34,863 nt of DNA from a virus. A program made the translations under genes and the position numbers. The number at the start of each line of letters is the position of its first letter. The first letter of the stretch is position 1. Positions 19,200 through 29,124 of the stretch are shown here, piece after piece. The stretch lies in the IMG/VR virus record IMGVR_UViG_3300025101_000081, positions 1 to 34,863 of that record; one strand, written 5' to 3'. The notes beneath the pieces are model-generated. The model did no database searches. It was given only the letters and a program-made list of their open reading frames with translations, and was not told the DNA's origin.

Positions 19200-20369
19200 A
19201 TGGCACAACAGTCAACAAATAACCCAGCTTCACAAACCTTTCTGGGTAGAATAAATACAGCGACAAACGCTACAAACAACAGAGACCTTTATTTAAAGCT
19301 GTTCTCAGGTGAGATGTTTACTGGATTCCAAAGGGAGACAATCGCACGTGACCTAGTCATGAAGCGTACGTTAACCAACGGAAAGAGTTTACAGTTCATC
19401 TATACTGGTCGCACAAGTGCGGAATACCACACACCTGGAAACAGTATATTAGGAAACTCTGACAAAACTCCTCCAGTAGCAGAAAAAACAATTACAGTCG
19501 ATGACCTATTAATCAGCTCGGCTTTTGTTTATGAGCTAGATGAGACACTAGCACACTATGAATTGAGAGGAGAGATCTCTAAGAAGATCGGCTACGCACT
19601 TGCACAAAAGTATGATAGACTAATCTTCAGAGCTATTGCTAAAGGTGCTAGACAGGCATCTCCAGTATCACTAACCAACTTCGTTGAGCCAGGTGGTACA
19701 CAAATCAGAGTTGGTGCGGGTTCTAACGCAGACGATGCTCTTGATTCAGCTAAATTAGTTACAGCTTTCTATGATGCTGCAGCTGCTTTAGATGAAAAAG
19801 GGGTGAGTGATGACGGAAGAGTAGCCGTATTAAACCCTAGGCAATATTATTCCCTCATACAAGAGGCAGGCTCTAACGGTTTAATTAACAGAGATGTACA
19901 AGGTACAGCTTTACAGAGTGGAAACGGTGTAATTGAAATTGCAGGTATCAGAATCTTCAAGTCAATGAACGCTCCATTCTTCTCTAAGTATGGTACAAAG
20001 TATGCACCTGCTAGTGGTGCTTCAGCTGCTACTGACCTTGATACAGTAGATCCTGGAAATACAGGTTCATTTGTATCTGAGGCAATTGAAACAGCTACAA
20101 CAGTTACAGGCAACAACTACGGAGCTCGTCAGAACTACGGTGCTGCTTCTAACTTTGCAAACACATGCGGATTAATATTCCAGCGTGAGGCTGCAGGTGT
20201 AGTTGAAACTATTGGCCCACAGGTTCAAGTAACTTCTGGGGACGTTTCTGTAGTTTACCAAGGCGATGTCATCCTAGGAAGACTAGCTATGGGAGCAGAC
20301 TATGTAAACCCAGCAGCTTGTGTAGAATTGTTCGCTGGAACAACTACAAAGCCAGCTGCTTTCTCATAA
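19200..20369 (+). CDS. Major capsid protein (T7 gp10-like)
   Basis: A 389-residue HK97-fold capsid protein (T7 gp10A is 345). Family features include an N-terminal arm with DLYLKLFSGEMFTGFQRETI, then SLQFIYTGRTSAEYHTPG, the ALDEKGVSDDGRVAVLNPRQYY stretch, and the C-terminal GDVILGRLAMGADYVNPAACVEL. It forms the icosahedral head. A structured 412-nt leader precedes it and a strong terminator follows it, as expected for the most abundant late message. Confidence 0.97.
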   Translation: MAQQSTNNPASQTFLGRINTATNATNNRDLYLKLFSGEMFTGFQRETIARDLVMKRTLTNGKSLQFIYTGRTSAEYHTPGNSILGNSDKTPPVAEKTITVDDLLISSAFVYELDETLAHYELRGEISKKIGYALAQKYDRLIFRAIAKGARQASPVSLTNFVEPGGTQIRVGAGSNADDALDSAKLVTAFYDAAAALDEKGVSDDGRVAVLNPRQYYSLIQEAGSNGLINRDVQGTALQSGNGVIEIAGIRIFKSMNAPFFSKYGTKYAPASGASAATDLDTVDPGNTGSFVSEAIETATTVTGNNYGARQNYGAASNFANTCGLIFQREAAGVVETIGPQVQVTSGDVSVVYQGDVILGRLAMGADYVNPAACVELFAGTTTKPAAFS

Positions 20370-20383
20370 CTATTTATTTATAT

Positions 20384-20405
20384 GGGGGCTTAGTCCCCCT
20401 TTTTT
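20384..20405 (+). terminator. Rho-independent-type terminator after capsid gene
   Basis: GGGGG (20384-20388), a 6-nt loop, CCCCC (20395-20399), then six T. It lies between the capsid and tail tube A genes, the same place as the T7 T-phi terminator, and ends four bases before the next ATG. Partial termination here would keep capsid mRNA above tail mRNA. Confidence 0.88.
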
Positions 20406-20408
20406 ATT

Positions 20409-21050
20409 ATGTCAGTAATATCTTACGGAGTGTCTACCGAACTAGATGCTGTAAACTCAATCTTGATGAGCGTTGGAGAATCCCCAGTTAATACTATAAC
20501 TAATGTGCAAAGCCCCGAAGTGGTTATGGCACAGACTACTCTAAGGCAAGTCTGCCGTGAGATACAATCTGAGGGATGGTCATACAACACAGAGAATGAG
20601 TATCCTATTGACACCGATACCAACAACCAAGTGGTAGTTCCTAATAATATACTACAGATGGATCTTAATATATTCCAGCATGGAAAAGATTATGATGTAG
20701 TAAGACGTAGTGATAACGGTGTAGCCAAAGTGTATGATAAAAAAGGTCATACATTTACATTTACAAATGTTAGTAAATTATTTTTTGATGTAATATGGAT
20801 GATAGATTTTGAAGATCTACCACAACCATTTAAAGATTACATCACCGCTAGAGCCTGTAGAATCGCCTCTAACCGTATGGTAAACAACCCGCAGTCTGCT
20901 AAGTTACTTGAAGCTGATGAAGCCTATGCAAGAGCCACTGCACTTGAGTACGATGCAAAGCAAGGCGACTATAATATCTTTAATGATTTCCAATATCAAC
21001 AAGATGCAAATACCGTGTATCGTCCATTTAAAGTATTGAGAAGAATGTAA
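20409..21050 (+). CDS. Tail tubular protein A (T7 gp11-like)
   Basis: A 213-residue adaptor/gatekeeper that joins portal to the tail. The N-terminal ELDAVNSILMSVGESPVNT matches T7 ELSAVNDILASIGEPPVST, and the later QSEGWSYNTE, LPQPFKDYITARACRIASNRM and EYDAKQGDYNIFND match the family. Stop and next start overlap (TAATG). Confidence 0.96.
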   Translation: MSVISYGVSTELDAVNSILMSVGESPVNTITNVQSPEVVMAQTTLRQVCREIQSEGWSYNTENEYPIDTDTNNQVVVPNNILQMDLNIFQHGKDYDVVRRSDNGVAKVYDKKGHTFTFTNVSKLFFDVIWMIDFEDLPQPFKDYITARACRIASNRMVNNPQSAKLLEADEAYARATALEYDAKQGDYNIFNDFQYQQDANTVYRPFKVLRRM

Positions 21051-24040
21051 TGCCAACAGTAAATCAACGTATCCCAAACTTTCTAGGGGGTGTATCTCAA
21101 CAGCCAGATAAAATTAAATTTCCAGGACAGGTAAGGGTATGTGATAATGCTGTCCCAGACATAACATTTGGTTTAAAAAAACGTCCAGCTGGAGAGTTTG
21201 TTAAGACCCTAACTAACGCAAACGGCACAGGATTTTGGTACGAAATTTTGAGAGATGGTGACGAAAAATATATTGTACAAATGACACCTGCTGCCAGTTA
21301 TTCTGGTACCAAACCTATACGTATATGGGATCTATCAACTGGTGTAGAACAAAGTCTCACTAATAGTAATGGGGATTCTTTATTTCAATACATGCAGCAG
21401 ACAGGTACACATAAAGAATATTCAATACAAACTATACAAGATTATACGATTATATGTAATCCACAAAAAACAGTAGGCACTACTGGAAATACCTTTTCAC
21501 CTATCCATAGCGGGGACTATTCTTATGCTAGGCTTGATACTGTGGCTTATAATACTGAGTATATATTATATTCTGGTACAGCACCTGCACCTAATACTTA
21601 TTTCAGAGTGACCTCTGTTAAAGTAGACAGGATGGTTGGAGGCAGTGCACAAGGCCCAACCTTTGATGACACAAACGAAGACCAAAGTAAATCTGGTACA
21701 TTGACGTGGTCATTCTCTGGAGGTAGTGCAGTTAATACCAGTGGTGCACAAGTAGGTGGTACAAATATTACAGAAAATATTGAGGGCAGTTTACAAGTTA
21801 ACGGTAATAGTTTTATTGCTAATAATACTGCTACTTATCAAGGTAATCAGACAAGTGATGAAACTAAATTCTTAGGATATATACAAGATTATGATGTTAG
21901 ATACACTGCTACAGTAACCCTACAAGACGGTGGTTTAATTAGGACTACTAATAAATCTACTGCAGAAGGACTATTTATAGACATTAGTTTAGAGGGAGAA
22001 ACTTATAGAATATCAGTTGAAGCTGTAGAACCAGTAACTACTTACAGAGATGTATCTGGCATAGCTTATTTTAAATCTCCAAAAAATCCAGACAATGGTG
22101 TGTTAAGTATGGCAACCATTCTAAGAGGTTTAAAAGATAAAGTTAATAGTGATCTATCTAACGTAACTGCTGAAGTTATAGGTAGTGGTTTGTTTATGCA
22201 CGGTTCCGCTGCAGATGGTGTCAACTTTCTTGGTGGTGCTGTCAATGAAAACATGAGTGTTATTGGTCAAAAGGCACAGGATATTAGTAGATTACCTGCT
22301 ATGTGTAAACACGGGTATGTTGCTCAAATAGCTAACACTGCTGACTTAGACGTTGATGATTACTATGTAGAGTTTATAGCTGATAATGGCGTGTCTGGAG
22401 CTGGTAGCTGGGAAGAATGTGTAAGACCTCATAACTTTTCATCTAATAGTGACCCCATGATTAAGGGTTTAGACCCCGCAACAATGCCACATGCACTTAT
22501 AAACAACCGTAATGGTACGTTTACATTTGTTAAATTAGATGAAGCTACAGCAAATTCACAAAATAATGAAAATTATTGGAAAGATAGAGTAGTAGGAGAC
22601 AACGCATCTAACCCTTTTCCTACATTTAACGGGTCAGAAATACAGGAAATATTTTTTCACAGAAATAGATTAGGGTTTATTGCGGGTGAAAACATAGTAA
22701 TGAGTAGACCTGGGGGTTACTTTAACTTCTTTATTGTGTCTGCTATATCCACCAGTGATGATAACCCCATAGATATAACAGTATCTGATGTAAAACCTGC
22801 GTTTATTAATCATACATTACCTATACAGAAAGGTTTATTGATGTTTAGTGATAACGGTCAATTCTTATTATTTACTGAGTCAGATATATTTAGTCCTAAA
22901 ACAGCTAGATTAAAAAAGGTAGCAAGTTACGAATGTGACTCTACCATACAACCTGTAGACCTTGGTACATCCGTACTATTTACATCTAATGTATCAGCCT
23001 ATGCTAGAGCATTTGAAGCTACAATATTAGATGATGATACACCGCCTAATATAACAGAACAGACTAGAGTAGTTCCAGAATTTTTACCAAAAGATATAAC
23101 TAAATCTGCTAACTCAGTACCTATTGGTCTTGTTACGTATGGTAAAAGAGGTGATACTGCAGTATATCATTACAAGTATTACAACGCTGGTCAAAGACGT
23201 GAACAGTCTGCGTGGTATAGTTGGACATTGACAGGTACAATGCAACATATACTATATACAGGTGGTAGCTTTTTTACTGTTACACTACAAGGTAGTGATT
23301 ATATCTTAAGTAGGTATGAATATGTAGCAGATGCTGATTCCACGAGAGCTTATGTGTTAGGTGGTACAGTGTCTGATGTAGGTTCACCTCTTAAAACAGC
23401 TCGTTGGTTTGAACCATGCCTTGATAACCTAGCTATAGCAAGTGTTGTTACAGGTACTGCACAAACTACAACATCTCCTGAGAAGACAGTATTAACAATA
23501 CCTTATACACCTACGGGTGCTACAAACTTTTTTATGGTAGGTATTTCTGGTAATGATAGCGATGGTAATTCTATCGTTGGGATTGTTAGAAAGGCAGATT
23601 CTGTTACTACAAATAGTGCAACATTTAATAATATAAATATTAGTAGCTCTGCTAAAGTAGCAGTAGGATATAGTTACACAAGTATTATAGAATTACCAAC
23701 CTACTATCTTAACAGAGGAGAAGCTAGATATGATACTGACGGTGAGTTACGTATATCTGGACTTAACTTTGAGTTAGGTGTTAGTGGCCCTATGCAGTTT
23801 AAAATTATTCCAACATTATCTAGTCGTAGTACCTACACTCAGTTTGAGTCTGGTATGTTGACAAACAATAGTAATTTTAACTCAGCTCCAGCTACACTAT
23901 CTAAATCAGTAAGAGTGCCTATACAAGCAAAGAACGAAAAGTATACTTTACAAATACAAATACCAGACCCATTTTCCACCGCCTTACTCTCAGCAAGCTG
24001 GGATGGCAACTACAACGAAAAAAGACATGTACGAAGGTAA
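21050..24040 (+). CDS. Tail tubular protein B / nozzle (T7 gp12-like)
   Basis: A 996-residue nozzle protein, larger than T7 gp12 (794). The N-terminus NQRIPNFLGGVSQQPDKIKFPGQ with DNAVPDITFGLKKRPAGEFV is the family signature. Later blocks include HRNRLGFIAGENIVMSRPG, FFIVSAISTSDDNPIDI, LPIQKGLLMFSDNGQFLL and YYLNRGEARYDTDGELRI. Extra length lies in a Thr/Ser/Gly-rich insertion at about residues 175-300. It forms the distal tail through which DNA leaves. It overlaps the next gene by 38 nt. Confidence 0.95.
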   Translation: MPTVNQRIPNFLGGVSQQPDKIKFPGQVRVCDNAVPDITFGLKKRPAGEFVKTLTNANGTGFWYEILRDGDEKYIVQMTPAASYSGTKPIRIWDLSTGVEQSLTNSNGDSLFQYMQQTGTHKEYSIQTIQDYTIICNPQKTVGTTGNTFSPIHSGDYSYARLDTVAYNTEYILYSGTAPAPNTYFRVTSVKVDRMVGGSAQGPTFDDTNEDQSKSGTLTWSFSGGSAVNTSGAQVGGTNITENIEGSLQVNGNSFIANNTATYQGNQTSDETKFLGYIQDYDVRYTATVTLQDGGLIRTTNKSTAEGLFIDISLEGETYRISVEAVEPVTTYRDVSGIAYFKSPKNPDNGVLSMATILRGLKDKVNSDLSNVTAEVIGSGLFMHGSAADGVNFLGGAVNENMSVIGQKAQDISRLPAMCKHGYVAQIANTADLDVDDYYVEFIADNGVSGAGSWEECVRPHNFSSNSDPMIKGLDPATMPHALINNRNGTFTFVKLDEATANSQNNENYWKDRVVGDNASNPFPTFNGSEIQEIFFHRNRLGFIAGENIVMSRPGGYFNFFIVSAISTSDDNPIDITVSDVKPAFINHTLPIQKGLLMFSDNGQFLLFTESDIFSPKTARLKKVASYECDSTIQPVDLGTSVLFTSNVSAYARAFEATILDDDTPPNITEQTRVVPEFLPKDITKSANSVPIGLVTYGKRGDTAVYHYKYYNAGQRREQSAWYSWTLTGTMQHILYTGGSFFTVTLQGSDYILSRYEYVADADSTRAYVLGGTVSDVGSPLKTARWFEPCLDNLAIASVVTGTAQTTTSPEKTVLTIPYTPTGATNFFMVGISGNDSDGNSIVGIVRKADSVTTNSATFNNINISSSAKVAVGYSYTSIIELPTYYLNRGEARYDTDGELRISGLNFELGVSGPMQFKIIPTLSSRSTYTQFESGMLTNNSNFNSAPATLSKSVRVPIQAKNEKYTLQIQIPDPFSTALLSASWDGNYNEKRHVRR

Positions 24041-24473
24041 GTATATTAAGCCTTGCACACCAGAGTTAGCTTTGAGTGTAGGGCTTAACCTACGTTACGA
24101 AGATAGACGAGAAGCCGAAGAAACCACAGGATTATGTGCGGAGGCTTCTATTCTTCAATCATTTTATGAATCAACTTATTCCGTGTATTTCACGGTTCCC
24201 AACGGCAAGGCTGCTGGAGTGGCGGGAGTGACACCGCACAATCTAATATGGATGTTATGTACTGATGCCAGCACAGAATATCCTCATACATTTGTTAAAG
24301 AAGCAAAACGCTGGGTAAACAGTTTACTTAATCCTTATTTGTGTAACCAAGCTGATATGCGTAATGAGTCACACATAAAATTATTGAAACTTTTAGGATT
24401 TACTTTACTTAATTATCATGTCTATAATGGAGTACCCTTAATACAATTTATTAAACCATGTGTACAGCAATAA
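24003..24473 (+). CDS. Internal/virion protein, T7 gp13-like, GNAT-like fold
   Basis: A 156-residue protein in the T7 gene 13 position. The C-terminal part (HIKLLKLLGFTLLNYHVYNGVPLIQF) resembles T7 gp13 (HIRFLKTIGAVF) and acetyltransferase-like folds, but the acetyl-CoA loop is not clear, so catalysis is doubtful. T7 gp13 is needed for virion assembly. ATG at 24003 lies within the nozzle gene; ATG at 24027 is an alternative. The 3' end overlaps the gp14 start. Confidence 0.75.
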   Translation: MATTTKKDMYEGKYIKPCTPELALSVGLNLRYEDRREAEETTGLCAEASILQSFYESTYSVYFTVPNGKAAGVAGVTPHNLIWMLCTDASTEYPHTFVKEAKRWVNSLLNPYLCNQADMRNESHIKLLKLLGFTLLNYHVYNGVPLIQFIKPCVQQ

Positions 24474-25198
24474 CAGCAATATCTGCTATAATGGGTGGTG
24501 CTTCAGCTATAGCGGGCATATCAGAACAAAATCGAGCCCATGCAAATCAAGTTGATGCTGTTAACCGTAGCAATGCTATGGCAAGGCAGAACTATCTAAA
24601 TCAAATACAAATATCTGCGTTTAACGATCAACGAAAAGGTGAGGTTTTTTCAGCTCAACTAAAAGCTGATGCTGCCTCAAGAACTGCATACTTTAGACAA
24701 AAAGAACTAAACCAAGCTGAAGCTACAAGAGCTGTTACAGCTCAAGATCAACAACTTAAAGAAAAAATAACAGAGCAAATGTTTGCTAGTCAAGCTAATT
24801 TATCTAAAGCTATAAAAGCACAGGGTACATTATTAGCTAGTGGCATGCCAGCTGGACAATCTATGTTGTTAGAATTTAATCAAATAGAAAGAGATCTAGG
24901 ATTTGCACAAGCACAGATTGATGCTACAGTGTTTGATGCTACTAGAGCTTACGGTATAGAACGTTATGGAATTGACCTCGATCAATACTCATCTAATGTT
25001 AAGGCAAATAATGCTATAACCACATCCGCTGCCGTAGCACCTACCGCATCATTTGAAACTGTACGTCCTATAGAACAAGCTGCTCCTCGAAAACCATCCC
25101 CACTTGGCCCTATACTTGGTGGTATTGGAACTGGATTTGCTACTGGAACAACTCTTGGTGGTAAAGAGTTCTGGTCTGGTGGAGATTGGAGAGGATAA
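24458..25198 (+). CDS. Internal virion protein B (T7 gp14-like)
   Basis: A 246-residue ejection protein expected to form the outer-membrane pore of the DNA-ejection channel. It begins MCTAITAISAIMGGASAIAG, as T7 gp14 begins MCWMAAIPIAISGAQAI, followed by a long Ala/Gln-rich helical region and a Gly-rich C-terminus (LGPILGGIGTGFATGTTLGG). Overlaps the preceding gene by 16 nt. Confidence 0.88.
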   Translation: MCTAITAISAIMGGASAIAGISEQNRAHANQVDAVNRSNAMARQNYLNQIQISAFNDQRKGEVFSAQLKADAASRTAYFRQKELNQAEATRAVTAQDQQLKEKITEQMFASQANLSKAIKAQGTLLASGMPAGQSMLLEFNQIERDLGFAQAQIDATVFDATRAYGIERYGIDLDQYSSNVKANNAITTSAAVAPTASFETVRPIEQAAPRKPSPLGPILGGIGTGFATGTTLGGKEFWSGGDWRG

Positions 25199-25204
25199 AT
25201 AATT

Positions 25205-28200
25205 ATGGCATATCAAAGAAGCACACAAGCTAGAGGTTTTAGAAACCGTGTAGCTCCAGATGAAACAAAAAGGTTATCATCTATCGCAACTGGTCTTGAA
25301 AAAAATAGAGTCAAAGACCTAAAAGCTATGACCCAACAAGCAAATGGGATTATAGCAGAACAAAAACGTGTTAACAATTTAGAAGCTCAAGCTGACGTTT
25401 ACGAGCTTAACAATCTACGTAAATTTAGTAAAGAACTAAGTGGATTTTTAGATAGCACTTTAAAAAATGTAGTGCAACCTGTAGTTGAAGGTCAAATTAA
25501 CGAAGGTATAAACGAAGGTATTAAAGCTAGTCAAGGTGACGAAGAAGCTCTTAACGCTGTTAAATTATCAGATCAACAAGAACTTGAATTAAAAGAAAAA
25601 ATATCAGAACAAAGATTAGCTACTGATACAGCAGTTACAAATCAAGAAAATACATGGGATGAAGCTGGTTATGAAGCTAGCCTTAGACAAAAATATAGGT
25701 TACTTAATCTTAAGAAACAAAACTCTAACTTTGCTATAGGTTTTAGAAAAGGACTTCTCATGGAGTCTGCTACTGGATGGGATGCTTTTAGAGATAGTGT
25801 ATTACTTGGATCATCAGACCATTCTCTTGCAAACGCTGAAGTACAATTAGAAAATGGAGATACAGTTAAATTTTCTGATTATTATTCTATTAAAGATTCT
25901 GATGTAAGAACAGAAATTTTAATGAAATTACAGAGAGCTTATATAGAAGAAAAGGGTTCTGGTTTAAGTAAAGTTCTTGTAAATAAATATCTAACAAAAC
26001 CAGTTTTAGAAAGAACAAATTTATTTGAACAAAAAGAATATCAAAAAGAAAGAGTTGAGTTTGCTACAAATCAATTAGATGATTATATAGAAAGTTTAAA
26101 GATAGAAGATTTTGCTCCGTTTGGCTCAGATAATTTAACAAACGATCAGACAGAAGAAGATTTAAAAAAAGCTGATTTAGCAATTCAAGAAATGTTTTCT
26201 ATATTTCCTGGAATTATGAAGGTATTGCATCCTAACGGAAGTTACAATGCTAAAGCTAAAGAAACTATGATGGCAGCTTTCATAGATCTTATGAAATCAG
26301 ATAAATATAATAATATGGATAGTCAAAATGATATACTAGACTATCTTTCAAGTGACAGATTTTATCTTCCAGGTGTATCTAAAGTTACTGGTAGAACCGA
26401 AGATGGTAAACCAATCTATGAGTTGTCTTCTATGGAAAAGTTGTTTGGTTCTAATTTTAGTAGAGATAACATACAAGCCAACTTATTAGCAGCTTTAGAA
26501 GATGAAGCAACAAAACAAGATAAAATAGATAAAAAGGTTTTTGACCAAAATTTATCTTCTATATTTACAGACCGTACATTAAGTGGGGCTGAACGTAAAG
26601 CAAAATTAGCAGCTCTTATGCAAGACGAAAGGTTTGCTGGTAAGGCTTGGGCTAATACTAAATTGAAACAATTTGATTCTAGTTTTGAGTACTTTACTCC
26701 TTTTAGTAAAGAAGAATCTGAATCTTATATGGATCAGTTAGCTTCTAAATATTTAGTAGATGAAGGTGGTGTAATACCTTTAAGTTTAATTAATGTAACA
26801 CAGGTAGATGCAAGTGTATTAGAAAGGTATGTAAAAGATGGTGCTGTAGGTAATTATTTTGAAGATGACCCTACTGCAAAGAACGCTCATGTAGCAGCTT
26901 TAGATAGTTTAAATTCTTTAACAGCAGTGATGTTTAAAGATTTAGAAATAGAAGAAACTATGGCAACAATGCAAAAAGATGCAGCGTCAGCATATTATAG
27001 TAATAAACTCATAGCTCTAGCTAAATCTTACCAGTCAACTAATAGTAATATGAGTAAGACGCAAGCTATGAAACTTGCGGGGGCTTTCTTAGAGCAACAA
27101 CTTAAAGCTCAAAATGCTTCTATTTTTGATAAAGCTGGACAACTTAATTTAGGTGAAGTTGACCCAAACATACAACTTAAAACTGGTGTAGAGGGATGGG
27201 AAGGTACTAGGTTTTGGACATTAGAATCTGAAGAAGGTATAGTTAGTCCTACAAATATGTTTAAACAAAGTAGAGCTATACTAGAAAGATTTACTCAATT
27301 ACAAAACGATAGTCAAGGTGTTGATATATTTACCACTGAATCAATTATTAAAAATCCTATATTTTTTAAATTAATTGGAGGTAGACCTCAAGGTATATTT
27401 AATGAATTATCTAAAGCTAGTGCTACAGGTCAACACCCTGCTGTGATATATAATAAACAACTTGTTTTAAATGGTGGGACAGCTGTAGAATGGCCAGAAA
27501 CTTTACAGAAAGAGATTGATACATGGGAAGACTTAACACCAGCTGTAAGAAAAACCTTATTAAGTGGAGATAAAACTCAGATTAACAATGCTGTCAGAGA
27601 TTCTGGTCGCATTGATACAAGTAGTTTATTAAATACTTTTATAACTCCAGACGGTTCTATACCTATAAGTGAAACAGAATTTGCAAGATATTTACCTCCA
27701 GAACATAAAGGAACTACATATGAAGATTTTATATCTAACCCTAAATTAGTAGAAAAAGCATTAAAAGTCAAATTATTTGAAGGAATAAAATTAGCTGATG
27801 CAAAAACAAATAATTTTGATATATTATTACGTATGGTTAGTGCACATATGTTAACAGGGGATATAGATAATTGGAACTCTGAAGAGTATGGAGATCATAC
27901 TATAGCCATATTAAACTCTTATCATACTGGTAGCACAACTCCTATTGATAAATTCTTTAAAAATAATAAATTAAATCGAAATATATTTAATTCTAATTTA
28001 CAGTTAGATCAATCCTTTATTGGTAAGGGTGAAGATATATTAACAGTAGATATAGCTACTAATCTTGATGATCTTAATTTACAAATAGAAGAATTTAATA
28101 AATTAGAAATACCTGAAAAAATGCAAATCATTAAGAGTTATGGTTTGTTAGAAAATAAAAATGATGCAGATGCTATATTTGGTCTTGGTTTAGCTAGTGG

Positions 28201-29122
28201 TACTTTAAGAAAATTACTTAATCAACATCACGATTTTGAACCAAATCCAGCTTATGTACAATGGTCTAACCGTAAAAAACAATTTGAAAACACTCGTAAA
28301 GTTTTAAATTATTTGTCTACTAATAATATAACTGATATGCTAAATAATGTAGCATTGGCTACACAGTTTTCAAGTAATAAAGATGTGTTAACATATGTTG
28401 TTTATCCAGCAGTTAAATCTATTATTGGTCAAGAACGTATAGATGATATTAAAGATAGAGCTCTTGAAACTTATAACAATGGTGAATCTGCAAGTTTTGA
28501 CGAAGCTTTCAAAGCTATACTAACTAGACAACCAGAGTTTGCTAATAGTCCAACTACGATAAAAGATACAAATTTAGTAGGTAAAATTAATAATTATGCT
28601 ATAGATGGTACTATGAACGGAAGAGTATTTCCAGAAGATTTAGTGCCGTTAACAGGTTATGAAAATAGTTTTAACAGTAAAATTCAGCGTAGCCCTAGTA
28701 CTTGGAGCAGAGCATTTAGCACTAATTTAGGTGGTCAGATACTTATTAGAAGAGATGCTTATGCAGAGGTAAAAGGTTTCTTAGATGCTGCTAATGATGC
28801 AGGTGTCTTTATAGGTTTAAACGAAGGGTATAGAAGTTACGAAGAACAAAAAAGATTATTTAATCTTAAAGAATCTGGTGTAAAATTTAATGATTCTGCT
28901 GTTCAAAAACCTGGAAAATCTAATCATGGAGCTGGTACAGCTATAGACATTAACTGGGCTGATAAAGAATCTTATGATTGGGTTTTAGCTAATCACAAAA
29001 AATTTAATTTATGTCCACATAAAAACATAACACCACCAAATCAAAACAGTAAAGATCCAGAATCTTGGCACTTTACATGGGATCCTACGGGAACTTGCCA
29101 AGTTGCTATTGATGAACGCTAA
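25205..29122 (+). CDS. Internal core protein (T7 gp15 position) with C-terminal M15 peptidase domain
   Basis: A 1305-residue ejection protein; T7 gp15 is 747. Residues 1 to about 1170 are helical, charged and A/T-rich in coding, typical of the internal core. Residues about 1176-1305 form an M15 (VanY / D-Ala-D-Ala carboxypeptidase-like) domain: GYRSYEEQ (Arg1210), SNHGAGTAIDI with zinc ligands His1241 and Asp1248, and ESWHFTW with Glu1286 and His1289. This domain would cut peptide cross-links in host peptidoglycan during DNA entry. In T7 the wall-degrading activity sits instead at the N-terminus of gp16 as a transglycosylase. No such domain is evident in the gp16-like neighbour, so this one may substitute for it. 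Confidence 0.9.
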   Translation: MAYQRSTQARGFRNRVAPDETKRLSSIATGLEKNRVKDLKAMTQQANGIIAEQKRVNNLEAQADVYELNNLRKFSKELSGFLDSTLKNVVQPVVEGQINEGINEGIKASQGDEEALNAVKLSDQQELELKEKISEQRLATDTAVTNQENTWDEAGYEASLRQKYRLLNLKKQNSNFAIGFRKGLLMESATGWDAFRDSVLLGSSDHSLANAEVQLENGDTVKFSDYYSIKDSDVRTEILMKLQRAYIEEKGSGLSKVLVNKYLTKPVLERTNLFEQKEYQKERVEFATNQLDDYIESLKIEDFAPFGSDNLTNDQTEEDLKKADLAIQEMFSIFPGIMKVLHPNGSYNAKAKETMMAAFIDLMKSDKYNNMDSQNDILDYLSSDRFYLPGVSKVTGRTEDGKPIYELSSMEKLFGSNFSRDNIQANLLAALEDEATKQDKIDKKVFDQNLSSIFTDRTLSGAERKAKLAALMQDERFAGKAWANTKLKQFDSSFEYFTPFSKEESESYMDQLASKYLVDEGGVIPLSLINVTQVDASVLERYVKDGAVGNYFEDDPTAKNAHVAALDSLNSLTAVMFKDLEIEETMATMQKDAASAYYSNKLIALAKSYQSTNSNMSKTQAMKLAGAFLEQQLKAQNASIFDKAGQLNLGEVDPNIQLKTGVEGWEGTRFWTLESEEGIVSPTNMFKQSRAILERFTQLQNDSQGVDIFTTESIIKNPIFFKLIGGRPQGIFNELSKASATGQHPAVIYNKQLVLNGGTAVEWPETLQKEIDTWEDLTPAVRKTLLSGDKTQINNAVRDSGRIDTSSLLNTFITPDGSIPISETEFARYLPPEHKGTTYEDFISNPKLVEKALKVKLFEGIKLADAKTNNFDILLRMVSAHMLTGDIDNWNSEEYGDHTIAILNSYHTGSTTPIDKFFKNNKLNRNIFNSNLQLDQSFIGKGEDILTVDIATNLDDLNLQIEEFNKLEIPEKMQIIKSYGLLENKNDADAIFGLGLASGTLRKLLNQHHDFEPNPAYVQWSNRKKQFENTRKVLNYLSTNNITDMLNNVALATQFSSNKDVLTYVVYPAVKSIIGQERIDDIKDRALETYNNGESASFDEAFKAILTRQPEFANSPTTIKDTNLVGKINNYAIDGTMNGRVFPEDLVPLTGYENSFNSKIQRSPSTWSRAFSTNLGGQILIRRDAYAEVKGFLDAANDAGVFIGLNEGYRSYEEQKRLFNLKESGVKFNDSAVQKPGKSNHGAGTAIDINWADKESYDWVLANHKKFNLCPHKNITPPNQNSKDPESWHFTWDPTGTCQVAIDER

Positions 29123-29124
29123 TT

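Noticed and set aside
20384-20405. Promoter for tail genes at the capsid terminator
   Set aside because: The structure is a textbook hairpin plus T tract; no promoter-like element is visible in the remaining few bases.
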